Below, piece by piece: positions 1 to 12,483 of a DNA stretch of 64,000 nucleotides (position 1 is the stretch's first letter; every line of letters begins with the position of its first letter). The DNA lies in the NCBI GenBank assembly GCA_026120185.1, contig JANUWF010002051.1, positions 1-64,000 of the forward strand, written 5' to 3'. The stretch is from Voacanga thouarsii. Its lineage: Eukaryota > Streptophyta > Magnoliopsida > Gentianales > Apocynaceae. Below the pieces are notes generated by a model, which had not been told where the DNA came from, did not search any database, and saw nothing but the letters and a program-made list of their open reading frames with translations. The position numbers were made by a program, and so were the translations under genes.

Positions 1-420
1 GACTACTAACCAAAATATTTTAGTTGGCAAACCTAGTCAATTAGTAATCAGTTAGTATTTAATTTAAAAATTTTACCGGCCGATTACTAATCGAAATATA
101 TCGGTTAGTAATATATTTAGTTGGTAATCGGTTGATATTTTAATTTAAAAATTTTATCAACTGATTACTAACCGAAATGTATCGGTTGGTAATATATTCA
201 GTTGGTAATTGGTTGGTATTCAATTAGAATTTTAATTTAAAAATTTTACTGATCGATTACTAGCCGAAATGTATTGATTGATAATATATTCAGTTGGTAA
301 TCGGTTGGTAATCAGTTGGTATTTTAATTTATAAATTTTACCGATTGATTACTACCTAAAATCTATCGATTGATAATATATCCAGTTGCTAATCGGTTGG
401 TAATCAGTTGGAAGCACATA
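1..420 (+). repeat. Left subterminal repeat array of CACTA-1
   Basis: Degenerate repeats of TTGGTAATCGGTTGGTA-like sequence alternate with their inverse (ACCGATTACTAACCGAAAT). The same vocabulary recurs at 34190-35100. Subterminal arrays of this kind are the binding sites of the CACTA TNPA-type protein. The array probably continues left of base 1. Confidence 0.8.
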
Positions 421-2159
421 TTATATTTATTTACTTACAAAACATTACAATTAGATGAAATACGCTTCTAAAACTTGTAAAAATTGATGTAAATAAATAA
501 ATAAAGTAAAATTTTTTTATCACTTTAATTTTTTAAAATTTTTTCATTTTTAATTTTCTTCTATTTATCAGAGTATATAATTATTCTATACATATATTTC
601 TAAATGATATAAATTTTATTTTTGAATTAATAATAAAAGTAAACAATTCTTTAATACTTTTAGTTATACAACAAATTTATATCAAATTTAATTTTTTTAA
701 GAAACCAAAAGACTAAATAATGCAAATTTGATATAGAAAAATAAATTTGGCATTTTTTATATAAGAAAATAGGATGAATTTAAAAAAAGAACCAAAGAAT
801 GTAGAATATTTAGAAACAAATAGAAAAATAAGCACCTACTTTAAAATATACTATAATATATGTATATATATTTTATATAATAATTATTTTATACTTATAT
901 AATATAATATATATATATGTATATATACATAATTTATTAACTTTGTGAAAAATTCTCCGTCCCTCCCATAATTTTCAACTTCCCTCTTTCTAGTTCATTT
1001 CCTCCTATCGTCTTCTGCTCTCAAACACCACTGCCCCCCATTGTTGCTCCGTTTGGTGGCCGACTGAAAGGTGATTTCTTTTCATTTTAGAATCTATTTT
1101 GCCTATGTTCTTATTGAATTTGGGGGCCAATTGAGGTTTGTTGTTCTGCCAAAATTAGGGTCAATTTGGGGGTAATTCAAATGGCTTTGTTTGGATATAA
1201 GGTCAGAAAGAGAGATTTGAGAAGCCCACCTCTCAGTGCTTTAACATCTTAAAAAAAACTAGGCATTTTGTTGTGTAATAGAAATAATTTTTATATGGAA
1301 AATTTTTGCATATTTTTGTATCTTCGTTTAGGCTGAACTCATTTTTTTTTTTTTTTTGGGATATTGTAGTGATTGAGATCTATTTTTTTCTCTTTTTGGA
1401 TTGAGTTCTTTCTTTCTTTCTTTCTTTTTTTTTTTTTTTTTGGACTGTGTTCCTCTTTTTTGTGTTGAGATATTTTTTGTTTGAGTTAAGCCATGTGTTT
1501 TTGGCTTGACGTTGCTACTTTATCATCTCTTTTGATGTTGCTGAGCTTCGATTTTTGGGTTGAGCTATGTTTTTATGGGTTTGATGTTCCCTGGAAGATC
1601 AATGTATCTAATACTCTAATTAAGTTTAGGAGAAGAGAGGATTTTCATCTAAACTGATGTCAATGTGTATGTGTTCTTGTATGAAATCTCTAAAGTGACA
1701 TTTCACCTGAATGATGGAAAACAAAACTCAAAAAGATGCAATGGGTATAAAAATGTATTTTTACTAGTAGAGTTATCATCTTAATTGAATTGGGTTGAAG
1801 ATCCTGCTAATTCTTTCTTCCTGTTACATTTTTGTACTTTCAATGAATATATCAACTAATGGGTTTTGCTAATTTTGTACTATTTTTTGTGCAACAAGTC
1901 TTTAGCTTCTAAGTAAGAATTTTTCTATCTTGAAATTGTGCAATGATACTATGTTGTGTATGAATTTTTTGGTCTGGGTTGATTTAAATCAATCACAGTT
2001 TAGGATAGGAAGAGCATTTACCCTTATTGTTGAATAATTTATCCAATTTGCGAGCACACAATTGGACTTTACTAGGGGGGGGATATTAGATGTCCATGTT
2101 CAAAGTTTAGGAATCGAAATTCTTAAGTGTTGATGATGTAAAGCTTCATCTATGTAAGA
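421..2159 (+). other. CACTA-1 5' region: probable promoter, leader and leader intron
   Basis: No protein-like frame is seen. 480-940 is very AT-rich, with TATATA runs at 850-930. 955-1065 is abruptly C/T-rich, like a plant 5' leader, and ends at a donor-like GAAAG/GTGATT near 1068. 1070-2150 then looks like intron, with several poly-T tracts and a TTTC run near 1410. Its position upstream of TNP2 suggests the transcription start of the transposase, but no element is proven. Confidence 0.35.
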
Positions 2160-3374
2160 AAGGTTTTCTTCCAAATTATTATCAATGATATTCCCATGGG
2201 GAGCCATATATCTTCCCGACAGAGCAAAGAACTACCGGTGAGGTTCATAATGTCTGTGAAATGTCCCCTAAGACAACAATCCATTAAGGGATATGCTTTT
2301 TGATGCAGTTGGATAGGATAGGACATTGGATGAACATATGCAAATAGATGAGTTGCCTAATGTAGGTGCACAAAAGTTTTATGATTTACAAGAACCAGCA
2401 GATAAACCATTGTGGCCCGGGTGTGATAATCAATCCCAATTGTCCACAGTTGCTTGACTTTTAACGATCAAGTCAGATTACAACTTGCCTGGAGCTTATT
2501 TTGATGCTATAACACAACTCATCAAAGATGTTACTCTTGAAGGAGATAAAATTCCAAAAAAATTTTACGAGACAAAAAAACTTATCTCAGGTTTTGGGCT
2601 TCCATATGAACAAATTGAATGTCGTATCAATAGGTGTATACTTTTTTTGAAAGAGTATGAGCAGTTTACAGAATGCAAGTTTTGTAATCATCCTAGATGA
2701 AAACTAAAAAAAGGGAGTTTGGGTGTGGAGAAAAATGTGTCATATGCAAGAATGTATTATCTGCTATTAACACCAAGACTACAGTGACTGTACGCATCAA
2801 AAGCTACTGCCCAACATATAAGATGGCATACAAAGCATAAACCTCTTCCTGGGACTATTAGTCATCCTTCTGAAGTAGAGGCTTGGAAGTCTTTCAATCA
2901 TGCAAATCCTTCATTCTCGCAATGTAAGACTTGGACTTTGCACTAATAGCTTCACTCCATTTGGCCAATCTAGTAAATAGTATTCCTATTGGCATGTGAT
3001 AGTAACTCCCTACAATTTGCCACCTGGGATACGTATGAAATCACCATACATATTTCTGAGTGTCATAATTCTTGGTCCCAAAAATCCAAAGAAACGGTTA
3101 GATGTGTATTTGCAACCTCTAGTGGAAGAGTTAATACAGTTATGGGAAGTAAGAGTTCCAACTTATGAAATTTCACTAAGGCAAAATATTCAAATGAGGA
3201 CTGCTTTAATGTGGACAATAAGTGACTTTCTAGCTTATGGCATGTTGTCTGGATGGAGCACGGCTGGTAGATTATCTTGTCCATATTGTATGGAAAAGTC
3301 AAAGGCACTTAGGCTTCAACATTCTTGCAAGCAAAGTTTTCTTGATTGTCATCGACAATTTTTGCCTCTTGATC
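2160..3374 (+). pseudogene. TNP2-type CACTA transposase, piece 1 of 4 (broken)
   Basis: Encodes the N-terminal half of the En/Spm TNP2 transposase, which cuts and joins CACTA ends in the nucleus. Recognisable blocks are ADKPLWPGC near 2400, LPYEQIECRINRCILF at about 2605-2650, QFTECKFCNHPR ending at 2697, then VIVTPYNLPPGIRMKSPY from about 2999 and LSCPYCMEKSKA to CHRQFLPLD near 3370 (Transposase_21 region). Stops and frameshifts separate these blocks, for example after the HPR block. At about 2935-2965 the usual T-D-G-F motif reads T-N-S-F, so a probable catalytic Asp is changed. The last five bases (TGATC) are the target-site duplication of the solo LTR that follows; coding resumes at 5398. 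Confidence 0.88.
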
Positions 3375-5397
3375 TGAGGGACGGGAAAAACAGAGGAGCA
3401 TGCACTCACGGGAAAAAACTCAGAGAAAAAAAAACCGCAAGCCTTAAAGGCCACACGGAAGCGTAAAGATCATACCTTTGTGCGCTTTAAACCTACTAGG
3501 TTGAGTAGGAGGGGATTGAACGACAGGAATCGCTTCGCCTTGCCCACTTGAAGAAGCTTCCGGTTGAAAACCCGCTAGCCTCCTACTTCGCCTTGTTTGC
3601 ATGAACGCCAAGTCTTTCAGCTCTCAGAATATACCACAGCCCAACCTCTAGTCGGTGAACACAACGGAGAAGAAGTACGGTCTCAAATCTCCTTAGTTCT
3701 CTTGCTATTGGTTAGCAAAGCTCCAAGAAGAAGACGCAGAGGATGAAGAGACGTGAGAGAGAGAGAGCTACGTGAGACATTGTTTGTTAGAGAGATTAGG
3801 GTTTTTCTTCTACCAGAAACTTGTTTATTGGTCAGCCAAAACTAGGCCTCTCATTATCTGATAAACATATCCCCAGGATATCATATTTCAAAACACCCGG
3901 ATGTTATCCTGAGAATAAGTTTGGCTTATCCCTAAACTCTTCTTAACCGTATCTGGAAAAAACCCTACGGTCCAAGCTATTGGGCCGAAATAATATTTAT
4001 TATTTTTCTTCGACCCAAAAGGTCCAAAATAGAAAACATTAATTATTTATTTCCTGGGCTTATATAAATAACCCAATAAATAATTAATGAGCCCAAATGA
4101 ACTAAAATAATTAATCTTTAATTATTTATTTCTTGGGCTTATATAAATAACCCAATAAATAATTAAACATTAATTATTTTCCCTAGTTTAAGCCCAGGTT
4201 AATTTCCTAATTATTCATACTGGACCTAGGCCCTAAATAATTAATTAACCAATTAAACTAGATAATTAATTTTTCTCAACTCCTATTTTATTTTATTTAT
4301 TTATTTTATTCTAGTCTAATAATAAATTAGACATTCTGAATAAAATTAAATAAAATAAAATTCTCTTGAACTGAGACCAATTCCTCAACCTAAAATTAGT
4401 TAGGACTTACGGGCTATTCCGAGAACCAAAAAGACACATCGCCTTGGCTGCTAAAATGACCAAAATACCCCTGCTATATAAATAGCTGTATTTTGCATTT
4501 TAAATATTTTCTAATATCACCATAAGGAAATATTGACCCCAAGGACAATGCTGCATTAGCAAAGTCTCCGACCTACAGGTGAAATGACTAAAATACCTCT
4601 CTACACATCGCCGTACATTTAGAGAGGAAGAAATGTATTAACACCCCTCTAAATGACATCTACCATCCTTAGGCTTCTAGTCCAATGATCCAGGACTTCC
4701 TGGAGTGTTTCCGCTTTCTAAGGGAGCTACCCTAAAGCAAACATCCAAGTTATGTTTCCTAGGGCCCTGGACATTTTAGACTATTCGTACAACCACAATG
4801 GGTGATATAGTGTAGAAACTATCTTATACAAGTCTGTCTTAACTAACTAGTTACATATACCCAAAACACAAGTATATTGGTTCTACTATAGAGCCTCAAC
4901 TATAGCATATCAAAGCATATGCTTCTAGCTTCGTCAGACCACCAACTTATACTCAAGTCATAGAGTACTAGTCCACACTGTAATGGTAGTAGTCTAAATT
5001 TCTATCATATAATACTTTTAGAAACCACTACTACAGGTCATGTCCTACATATTCGAAATACGCTTATGTCATGAAGTGAGTGGACTACTCACTAGCTAAA
5101 GGTAAGCCATTCTCCATTTGGAATTCGTTACATAATAACCTAAATATGATGAGATTCCCAGTCTCATCAATAGGTTAAGAACAAATGTTTATGTGTTAAA
5201 TAACCCGTGATCCATACCTTACTGTGAAAGACCACCATTCACATGGACTACTTATTTAAACACAATGGGTCTGTTCCAAACGAAAATTGTGCACAAACAA
5301 AAAGTAAATTCACAAACAATTTCTGAAAATAAATTCTTTTATTAAAATATTCGATTTTACATCAGAAACCTAGTCTAAGAAGACATACAATCCAACA
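3375..5397 (-). mobile_element. Solo LTR of a Ty1-copia family (2.0 kb)
   Basis: Begins TG and ends CA, flanked by perfect 5-bp duplications TGATC (3370-3374 and 5398-5402). It interrupts TNP2 exactly between LPLD and the following HPF-like codons. On the minus strand it starts TGTTGGATTGTATGTC. It shares long segments with the LTRs of copia-C and copia-E, including the block around 5205-5250 (GTGATCCATACCTTACTGTG), so it belongs to that family. There are no internal coding, PBS or PPT sequences, as expected after LTR-LTR recombination. A GA run lies near 3755. Confidence 0.9.
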
Positions 5398-6016
5398 TGA
5401 TCACCCTTTTTGAAAGAATAAAAACTCATTTAGGAAGAATCGAACTGAGGAATCATCACCTCCACAGAGACTAAGTGGGGATGAAATATGGGCTCGAGTG
5501 AAATATTTGCCTACTGTGCTTGAAAATGGTGGAAATGGCATACCGAAAGGCTATAGGGAGTCTCATAATTGGGGTAGGAAAAGTATATTTTGGAGTTTGC
5601 CATATTGGAGAACAAATCTCATCAAACATATTCTTGATATTATGCATATCATAAATTTTTTTTTTGACAATATATTATTTAATACTATATTTGATGTTAA
5701 GGGAAAAACGAAATATGGTAAAAATGCAAGAAGAGATTTAAGTGAGATTTGTCGACAAAAGGATTTGGAGCTATCTGAAGGAGGTACAAAGAAGCCAAAG
5801 GCATGCTATTGTTTGGGGAAAAAAATTCTCGAAAAACCTTGTGTGAGTGGATCAAATCGTTAAAATTTCCTAATGATTATGTTTCCAATTTGTCAATATG
5901 TGTGGATATGAAGGAATGCAAATTTTTTAGCCTCAAATCTCATGACTGTCATGTATTCATGCTCCAATTGATTCCCATAGCATTTCTTCATTTGCTCCCA
6001 AAAGCTATTAGCAATG
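5398..6016 (+). pseudogene. TNP2-type CACTA transposase, piece 2 of 4
   Basis: Continues TNP2 after the solo LTR. It starts at the HPF codons, then RLSGDEIWARVKYLPTVLE at about 5470-5526, GGNGIPKGYRESHNW, and KSIFWSLPYWRTNLIKH leading to DIMHI. A frame shift near 5800 separates KACYCLGKK from LCEWIKSLKFPNDYVSNL and MKECKFFSLKSHDCHVFM, both typical of the conserved core of this family. One stop falls in the HPF segment. The piece ends at PKAI-SN, where CAATG (6012-6016) is the duplication flanking the next insertion. Confidence 0.88.
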
Positions 6017-9000
6017 TGTAACACCCTACTACCTAGGCCCAACAGGGCCTGAGATGTCACCCCGTCCAAAGAACAATGGGTTTTTATAACTAGGTCACAC
6101 AATCAAAATAAAACAATACTTTAAAAATTAAAGCTTACTACAATCCAAAAATTCAAGACAAATCCAAAATAAAAATAACAATTGTTCACTCTGAACTCCC
6201 AAAGCATCACATAAAAGTAAATAACAGAATATCTTCCAAGGCAGGCAACAACTAGCTACTCATCTCCACAGTAGGATTGACCTGAAATCATGGTAAAAAA
6301 GGGTGATGAGATAAAAATCTCAGTAAGTCTGTGCGTGCTTTGAGTGTTCAGTGAAAATAGTTCATGAATGTAAGGTGTAAGAACTTCATAAGAAAAATAC
6401 TGGCAAGCAATAAATAAAGTTCAAAATCAAGAGTGGCGTTTTGGCTTTTCCAACCATTCATATACAATAAAATCAACCACTCAAAAGGGCGATCATGGGT
6501 TACCACACGTTGGGCCACATAACCAAACAACGGTCAGAATGCCACACTTTGTGCAAACTGACAAAAAGGTAGGTGATCAACCTACCGGGTAAGATTCTCC
6601 TCCTTCTCTACACCCAAACAAAACCGATTGTCCACTCTGGCAACACATAGTTCACATGACTGAAACCTACTGGCTTAGACCTGCATGACTAAGTAGTACT
6701 GACATTTCTCTAAGTTGAGTTCATCTTCTGGAGGTGGCCCCCTACCAGAAGACTCACTCTCGCTCTTCAAAACTAGTACTACTAGCCTACCCTTATTGAG
6801 TACTCAACGTAAATTATCCCACTTGGGAGAAAACTGATAAAACATAGCTTTACTTGAAAATGGCAATCAAGGGTTTCCAAAGTCTTTGTCAAAGTCAGTT
6901 TTAGAAACAGTTTAGTGTTTGAATAAAATTGCTTGTTGATTTTCAAATAATTGGTTTGACTGAAACAAGAAAGGAAACAGTCCCTAATCGCCTTTACCAA
7001 ATCAATGTTCACAAACTTTGGATTTAGCTTGCCATAATAACTTTTTGCAACAAACAAGTTTTATAAAGGAGCTTACCTGATCCTTTGCTCGAGATAAAAT
7101 AAAGATCTCCAAAAGCTGACCTAACCCCGCCTGGGGTAAACACAAACCATAATTAAACTCAAGCCAAAATTCACTTTCACAAATAATCCTAGTTCAACTT
7201 ACCACAATCATACCCTAGTGTCCCAAGCTTTAAGGCTAGATAATAAATAAAGGGTTTATAAAATAAATCTAGCTTGATATTAAAATAACTAGGGTTTGTG
7301 AATTAGATACTAATAAGTTGAAGGTTTAAATCTTGCTATAAATAAATTAGGGTTTATTTGATGAAGGGTCCTAGGTCCTAGATGATATTATTTAAAATAA
7401 TGATTTTTAATAACTAATTGTTAGAAAATAATTGATAAATAAAATTAATAGCAAGTAAATTTTATTATGTCTTGATTAAAAGATAATAAATAAATTCTAT
7501 TAGTATTTATGAATATAAGACTTACAAAATGAATATTTTACCTTTTATAATTTTTTATAAAAAAAGGTTTTATTTGATATTATTATTTTATATAATATCT
7601 ATATATTTTATTTCTTTAATAAAAGCTATCATTTATTTGACTAAAATATCATTATTTTATATAATAGTCCAAATTCACATTTTCCTAAGGTTTTCGAAAT
7701 CTCTAGAAGAAATTATAGTATTGACCCTTTTATTGAAGAAATAAAATTAGATTAGGGACAACAAGGTCGTGATTATAATTCCTATTGCTAACCATAATTA
7801 TGAACATACACTCTACACCAATCAACAAAACATCCAAATCATGAATAAAAGCATAGCTCCAAATCTCCCAACATATGATCCAAACTCTACTAACATAATC
7901 ATAATCATGGCCTTAACAAGAATATATGAACATAAAACCCTATTCACCAAATATGACATAATCTCTAACATGCTTGATCATTCATACTACTCACGACATG
8001 AAGATATGCAACAACCCTAAAAACGCCATACACTCAACCAAGACAAATCATCTCATGCATCAATCCCATCTTCATTATACAAACACATTCATTTTCATGC
8101 TTCAATCCCAACTCCATCAAAAAACACATAATCAATCTCAAAATATATCCCATCCTTATCCCACTACATCCAAGAGACATGAATCTAGAATTTTAAAGAG
8201 GAGATTGGAGAGGCTTACTTGAATGATGACTACCTTGAAGTAGTTTTGAAATAATCCTCTTGCGTGGATAGCTTGATTTGTCCAAGGAGGAAGAAGGAAA
8301 CATGGCCATGGTTGGAGCAACCATTCGGCCAAGAGAGAGAGAGAGAGAGAGAGAAAGAGAAAAAGAGAGTTCATTAGTATATACTCATCAAAGTCAAAGA
8401 TGGAAGAAGATGAAGATGATTGTTCCTGCTTACCTTGAAGGTGTTCTTGAGCCTTCAAGAAAATTCTGGTTTTTTACCCAAAAGTGAGGCTTTGATTTCT
8501 GTGTTTGATGTTAAAAATTGTAGGAATGGATTCATGAGAATGAGTAGGTATAATCTAGAGTTGCTAGAGAAGATTGAAGTGGTTTTGAATGGCCTTAGGC
8601 ATGAGAATGGTAGTAGGTGTTCTTGGTGTTCTTGGAGGTTTGAAGAGAATGAAGAGAATAGAGAGAGAGCTGGCTGAAATTCTGTGGAGAAAGGGTGGCC
8701 GAATTGTTTGGATGGTTTTGGTAATTGGATTTTCAGATTTGGGAGGAAAAGGAAAGATGCTTGTTTGAAATTTAAAAAGAATAATTTAGGAAATCAATTT
8801 TGGAAACAAATATGGTAAGGAGATCTTGGTTGATGGAGAGCTTTTGGAAGCTTCCATGGCCGGCTGATTGGTTAGGGTTTCTGTTGGGATGAATGATGTT
8901 TGAAGGAGCTTTAGAGTGGCCGAAATATGGTGTACCATGGTGAAGGAATTTTCTAGTTGTTTAAGGGTTAATCTATGGTAGCTTGCTGAAATATCTTGCT

Positions 9001-10286
9001 GCAATTATGGACTCCAACTGATAGCTTGATTGGAGTGATTGATAGAGAGATTTTATGAGCAACCATGGAGCTATTTTTCGTGCAGAACAATGGTGAGGAT
9101 GTTGGAGTTCATTTCATGGCCAATCAAGGTGTGTTTGTACAGAAAAATGGAGGAAGTTTCAGATAAGGGTGAAGAAGGAACAAAGCTGGAAATTCTGTTC
9201 AGTTTTTCTGCAAGGCTTGCTGGAATTTCTAGGCTGATTTTTCTGCCATATTTTAGTCAGCTTGCAGAAGGTTTGAAGGGCCATTGGAGGGTCCTTTAAG
9301 GCTGGTTTCTAGCCTTCTTTATGGAGGAAAAATAAGGTTGAATTGCTGGTTGAAAAGCTGGAAGAAACAGCTTGGTTTTTGGCTCACCAAGCTGCGAAAC
9401 TGACTAGAAAATTTTCCTGGTTTGCATAGCTTTTGTGCAGCTCGGTTTTGGCTGAAATTTTCAGCCATCAAGCTGAGTGAATTGGTCATTTTTCTGGCAG
9501 CATTTGGGAGGGAAAGAAGGCTGAAAATTTTGACAATTGGACTGATCAAGAAACTGGAAAAATTTTCAGTTTACTACATGAAGAAGACAACACAACTAGG
9601 TTGGAGTTTTGAAGGTTCAACCATGGAGATTAATTCTCTTGGGAACCTTTCTTAACTCTTCCCCATTTTCGGTCAATAAGATACCTCACACTTAGACATT
9701 TTCAAACCTTCAATGCCATTGAACTTTGCTAGAATTTTATGGAAATAAAATTAGCTTAGGTAAATGAAACAATCTAATTGATTAAGAAGTAAGGAGAGCT
9801 AGGGATCACGAAGGGTAGGAATCTCTTAGAAATTTTTGTAGGGCACAAGAGTAGGATTAGGACATTTCTATCATGTCTCCCCTAAGACAACACTCCTACT
9901 TTTCTCTAAAGCATGCAAGGGCCGAAATATAGTCTTCCTATACAAAAATAAAATTTAATCATGATAAAACTCCAATGATGGAACTTGAACTCAAGACCTC
10001 AAGGATTAATTCCAAAGCTCTAACCACTAAACCACAACAACGCTCGTTCTTATTTTCTCTCCTAAATATTTTTCCTATTTAACCTTTAAGCTGTCTCCCT
10101 ATCTCCACCTCAAGCAAAATTACCATTTTTCCCTTCTTACTCAATAAGCACAATTAAGCCATCTAGACTACAAATCACATATCCAAAGCACCTAAAATCA
10201 TACAAAAATATATTTATGCATGTAAGAAAATATGATATGCATCCCGACCCCCTTACTCTAAGATTGGTTTTAGTTGGGGTTTCACA
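6017..10286. mobile_element. 4.3-kb TG...CA insertion, probable solo LTR of a Gypsy (Tekay/Del-like) element
   Basis: Termini TGTAACACCC...GGGTTTCACA, with perfect target duplications CAATG at 6012-6016 and 10287-10291. It splits TNP2 between PKAISN and the AVTELSLFFKDLT block. No gag, pol, PBS or PPT is visible, so it is not a complete retrotransposon. Both the terminal sequence and the length fit the very long LTRs of plant Tekay/Del chromoviruses; that assignment is from family knowledge, not from coding sequence. Contents: an AT-rich stretch at 7240-7760, a GA run at 8334-8356, and open but unrecognised frames at 8278-9655 that I do not call genes. Alternatives are a LARD-type non-autonomous element. 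Confidence 0.75.
9968..10046 (-). other. tRNA-like segment with A-box and B-box inside the 4.3-kb insertion
   Basis: Reading the minus strand from about 10046, TGGTTTAGTGGTTAGAGC matches a pol III A-box context and, about 25 bases on, GAGTTCAAGTTCC matches a B-box. The spacing fits a tRNA body but the stems do not look intact, so it is not called a tRNA gene. It may be a captured tRNA-derived fragment or an old SINE head. Confidence 0.45.
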
Positions 10287-11080
10287 CAATGCAGTGACAG
10301 AATTGAGCTTATTTTTCAAGGATTTGACTCCTAGAATGTTGCATGATGACCAAGTACTTGTATTGGAAGAAAATATTGCTATGGTCATATGAAAGTTAAT
10401 GAGAATTTTTCCTCCAAGCTTTTTTTATTCAATGGAGCATTTGCCAATTCACTTACCATATGAAGCTCTAGTTAAGGGACTTGTGCAGTATAAATGAATG
10501 TATCCCTTTGAAAGGTCAGTCAAATAATTCTTACCTTATTTGATGGCATTTATCTTTTGGCATGCCATTAATACGTTTTATCCTTAGGTTCTTATACACT
10601 TTGAAAAAGAAGGTGAAGAATAAGGCAAAGGTAGAGGTTTTAATATGTAATGCATACATAGTTAAAGAAGTGTTGAGTTTTTGCACACGTTACTTTGAAC
10701 CCCATGTCAAAACAAAGAGTAGAAGAGTTAATAGAAATGATGATGGTGGTAGTTCAGAGTTATTTGGTTCAAGAATTTCAACTTTTAGCTATCTTGGGCG
10801 GGCATCAGGTGCTTCAAAACTATATTTCTATCAGACAAAGAACATGATGTAGCTACATTGTATATAATGTTGAACATCGAAGAGGTCTAACCCTATATAG
10901 AGTGAGTGTTTATTTTTCTTAGTGATTACAAATAATGGGGGATACATAACTTACACATTATATTTTTATATAATATTTAGATTGTTCAAGGCTGAAAAAC
11001 GTCTTCTTTCCAAAAAAATTTCTGCCTCTGACATCAAATTAGCACTGGAAAAAGAGTTTGTTCATTGGTTTAATAGATAT
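10287..11080 (+). pseudogene. TNP2-type CACTA transposase, piece 3 of 4 (DUF4218 region)
   Basis: Resumes with AVTELSLFFKDLTPRMLH, then LEENIAMVI-stop-KL and RIFPPSFFYSMEHLPIHLPY, a hallmark of the DUF4218 region that follows Transposase_21 in TNP2. In-frame stops occur at about 10390 and 10497, and there are frame changes around 10520-10860, where VKNKAKVEVLICNAYIV, FCTRYFEPHVKTK and FLSDKEHDVATLYIML are spread over frames. The segment ends FVHWFNRY at a GT donor (11081). The reading frame continues across the intron at 28941, so this is a real exon end. Confidence 0.85.
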
Positions 11081-12096
11081 GTAAGCATAATTCAACTTCT
11101 TAGTGAAGGCTTAAAATGGAAAAAATCATCAAAACGAAAGCAAGCTAGGAAAACGAAAAATTTACCTTTGTGATTGAATGGCCCTCATCGCACTGATGTA
11201 GATATCTATACAAAGATATTTGAAGCTATTGGATCACGTCCTTATAAACGTTTACTGCGTCTCATTGACGCAAAGCCTTTAATATTCCGAAATACTGCCC
11301 GTAGCACAACCGGTGAAAGCTTAAAGATTGGGTTTTGATAACGTTTTGAAGGCTTCTGTGAAATGCTTTCCCAGACTACGTTTTTACTTCAACCAATGAA
11401 AACCCACCAGTCTTAGATATTCCTTTTCAATTCACACTGAGAGAGAATAGAACTGCGTGAAAATAGAAAGCTCCATACTTTCTGTTATTCTTCACCAAAA
11501 TAACATGGGATTCATCTCGTGTTGTTGTTTTTTTTAATTTAAATTAATTAATTAATTAATTTTTTTAAATTTTATTTTACCCTTGGTCTTATTCATTAGA
11601 TCAGATAAAATTATTTACTCTTGGGCTTGAACACCCATAAATAATAAATCTCAATTATTTATTTTCTGGGCTTCATTAAACAGCCCAGGAAATAATTAAC
11701 AAGCCCAAATAGACCAATATAAAATTTCATACATTTTATCTAGTTTATATCCAGAATAATTTTCTAATTATTCAATATGGGCTTTAGGTCCTGAATAATT
11801 AATTAATCAGTTAAACTAGATAAATTATATACTCTCTCTCGAGCCTTTTATTTTATTCTAATCCAATAATAAATTAGACTAATAAAATAAAACTCATAAT
11901 TATCAACACTAATTCTTTAACCCAAATCTTTCATAACTTAAGGGTCATGCCGGGGACCAAAAGATACATCGCATTGGCTACTAAAATGATCAAAATGCCC
12001 CTACTATTATAATAGCTATATTTTACATTTTAAATATTTTCTAATATCACCATAAGAAAATATTGACCCCAAGAAAAATGTTGTGTTAGCAAAGGC

Positions 12097-12424
12097 TGTT
12101 GGGTATCTCAGGCTCATATCCAATACGGCGCAGCGGAAAATCAAATGAGATACCATCCTAAGACCCGTCTATGTGTGGAAAACAAGATATAAAGATAATA
12201 AAGGTAGCAACTTTTTACCTTTGTTTAATCGTCTGAAGAACAAAATTTTGTTCTTCAAGTTAGCAATCCTCTTGATCTAACTTTACGAGAGTTGAATGTC
12301 TAACCACTATAATCACAGTGTGTGATTATCTCTAATAGTAATCCACACAGAGGAATACTCAAGCACCAAAATATTTCTATGCTAGCAGAAAAGATGGCGG
12401 CTAGGGCTTCTCCACATTTTCAGC

Positions 12425-12483
<59 letters not shown>

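Noticed and set aside
8156..9655. Several 70-100-codon frames inside the 4.3-kb insertion
   Set aside because: Overlapping on both strands, no conserved motif; not supported as genes.
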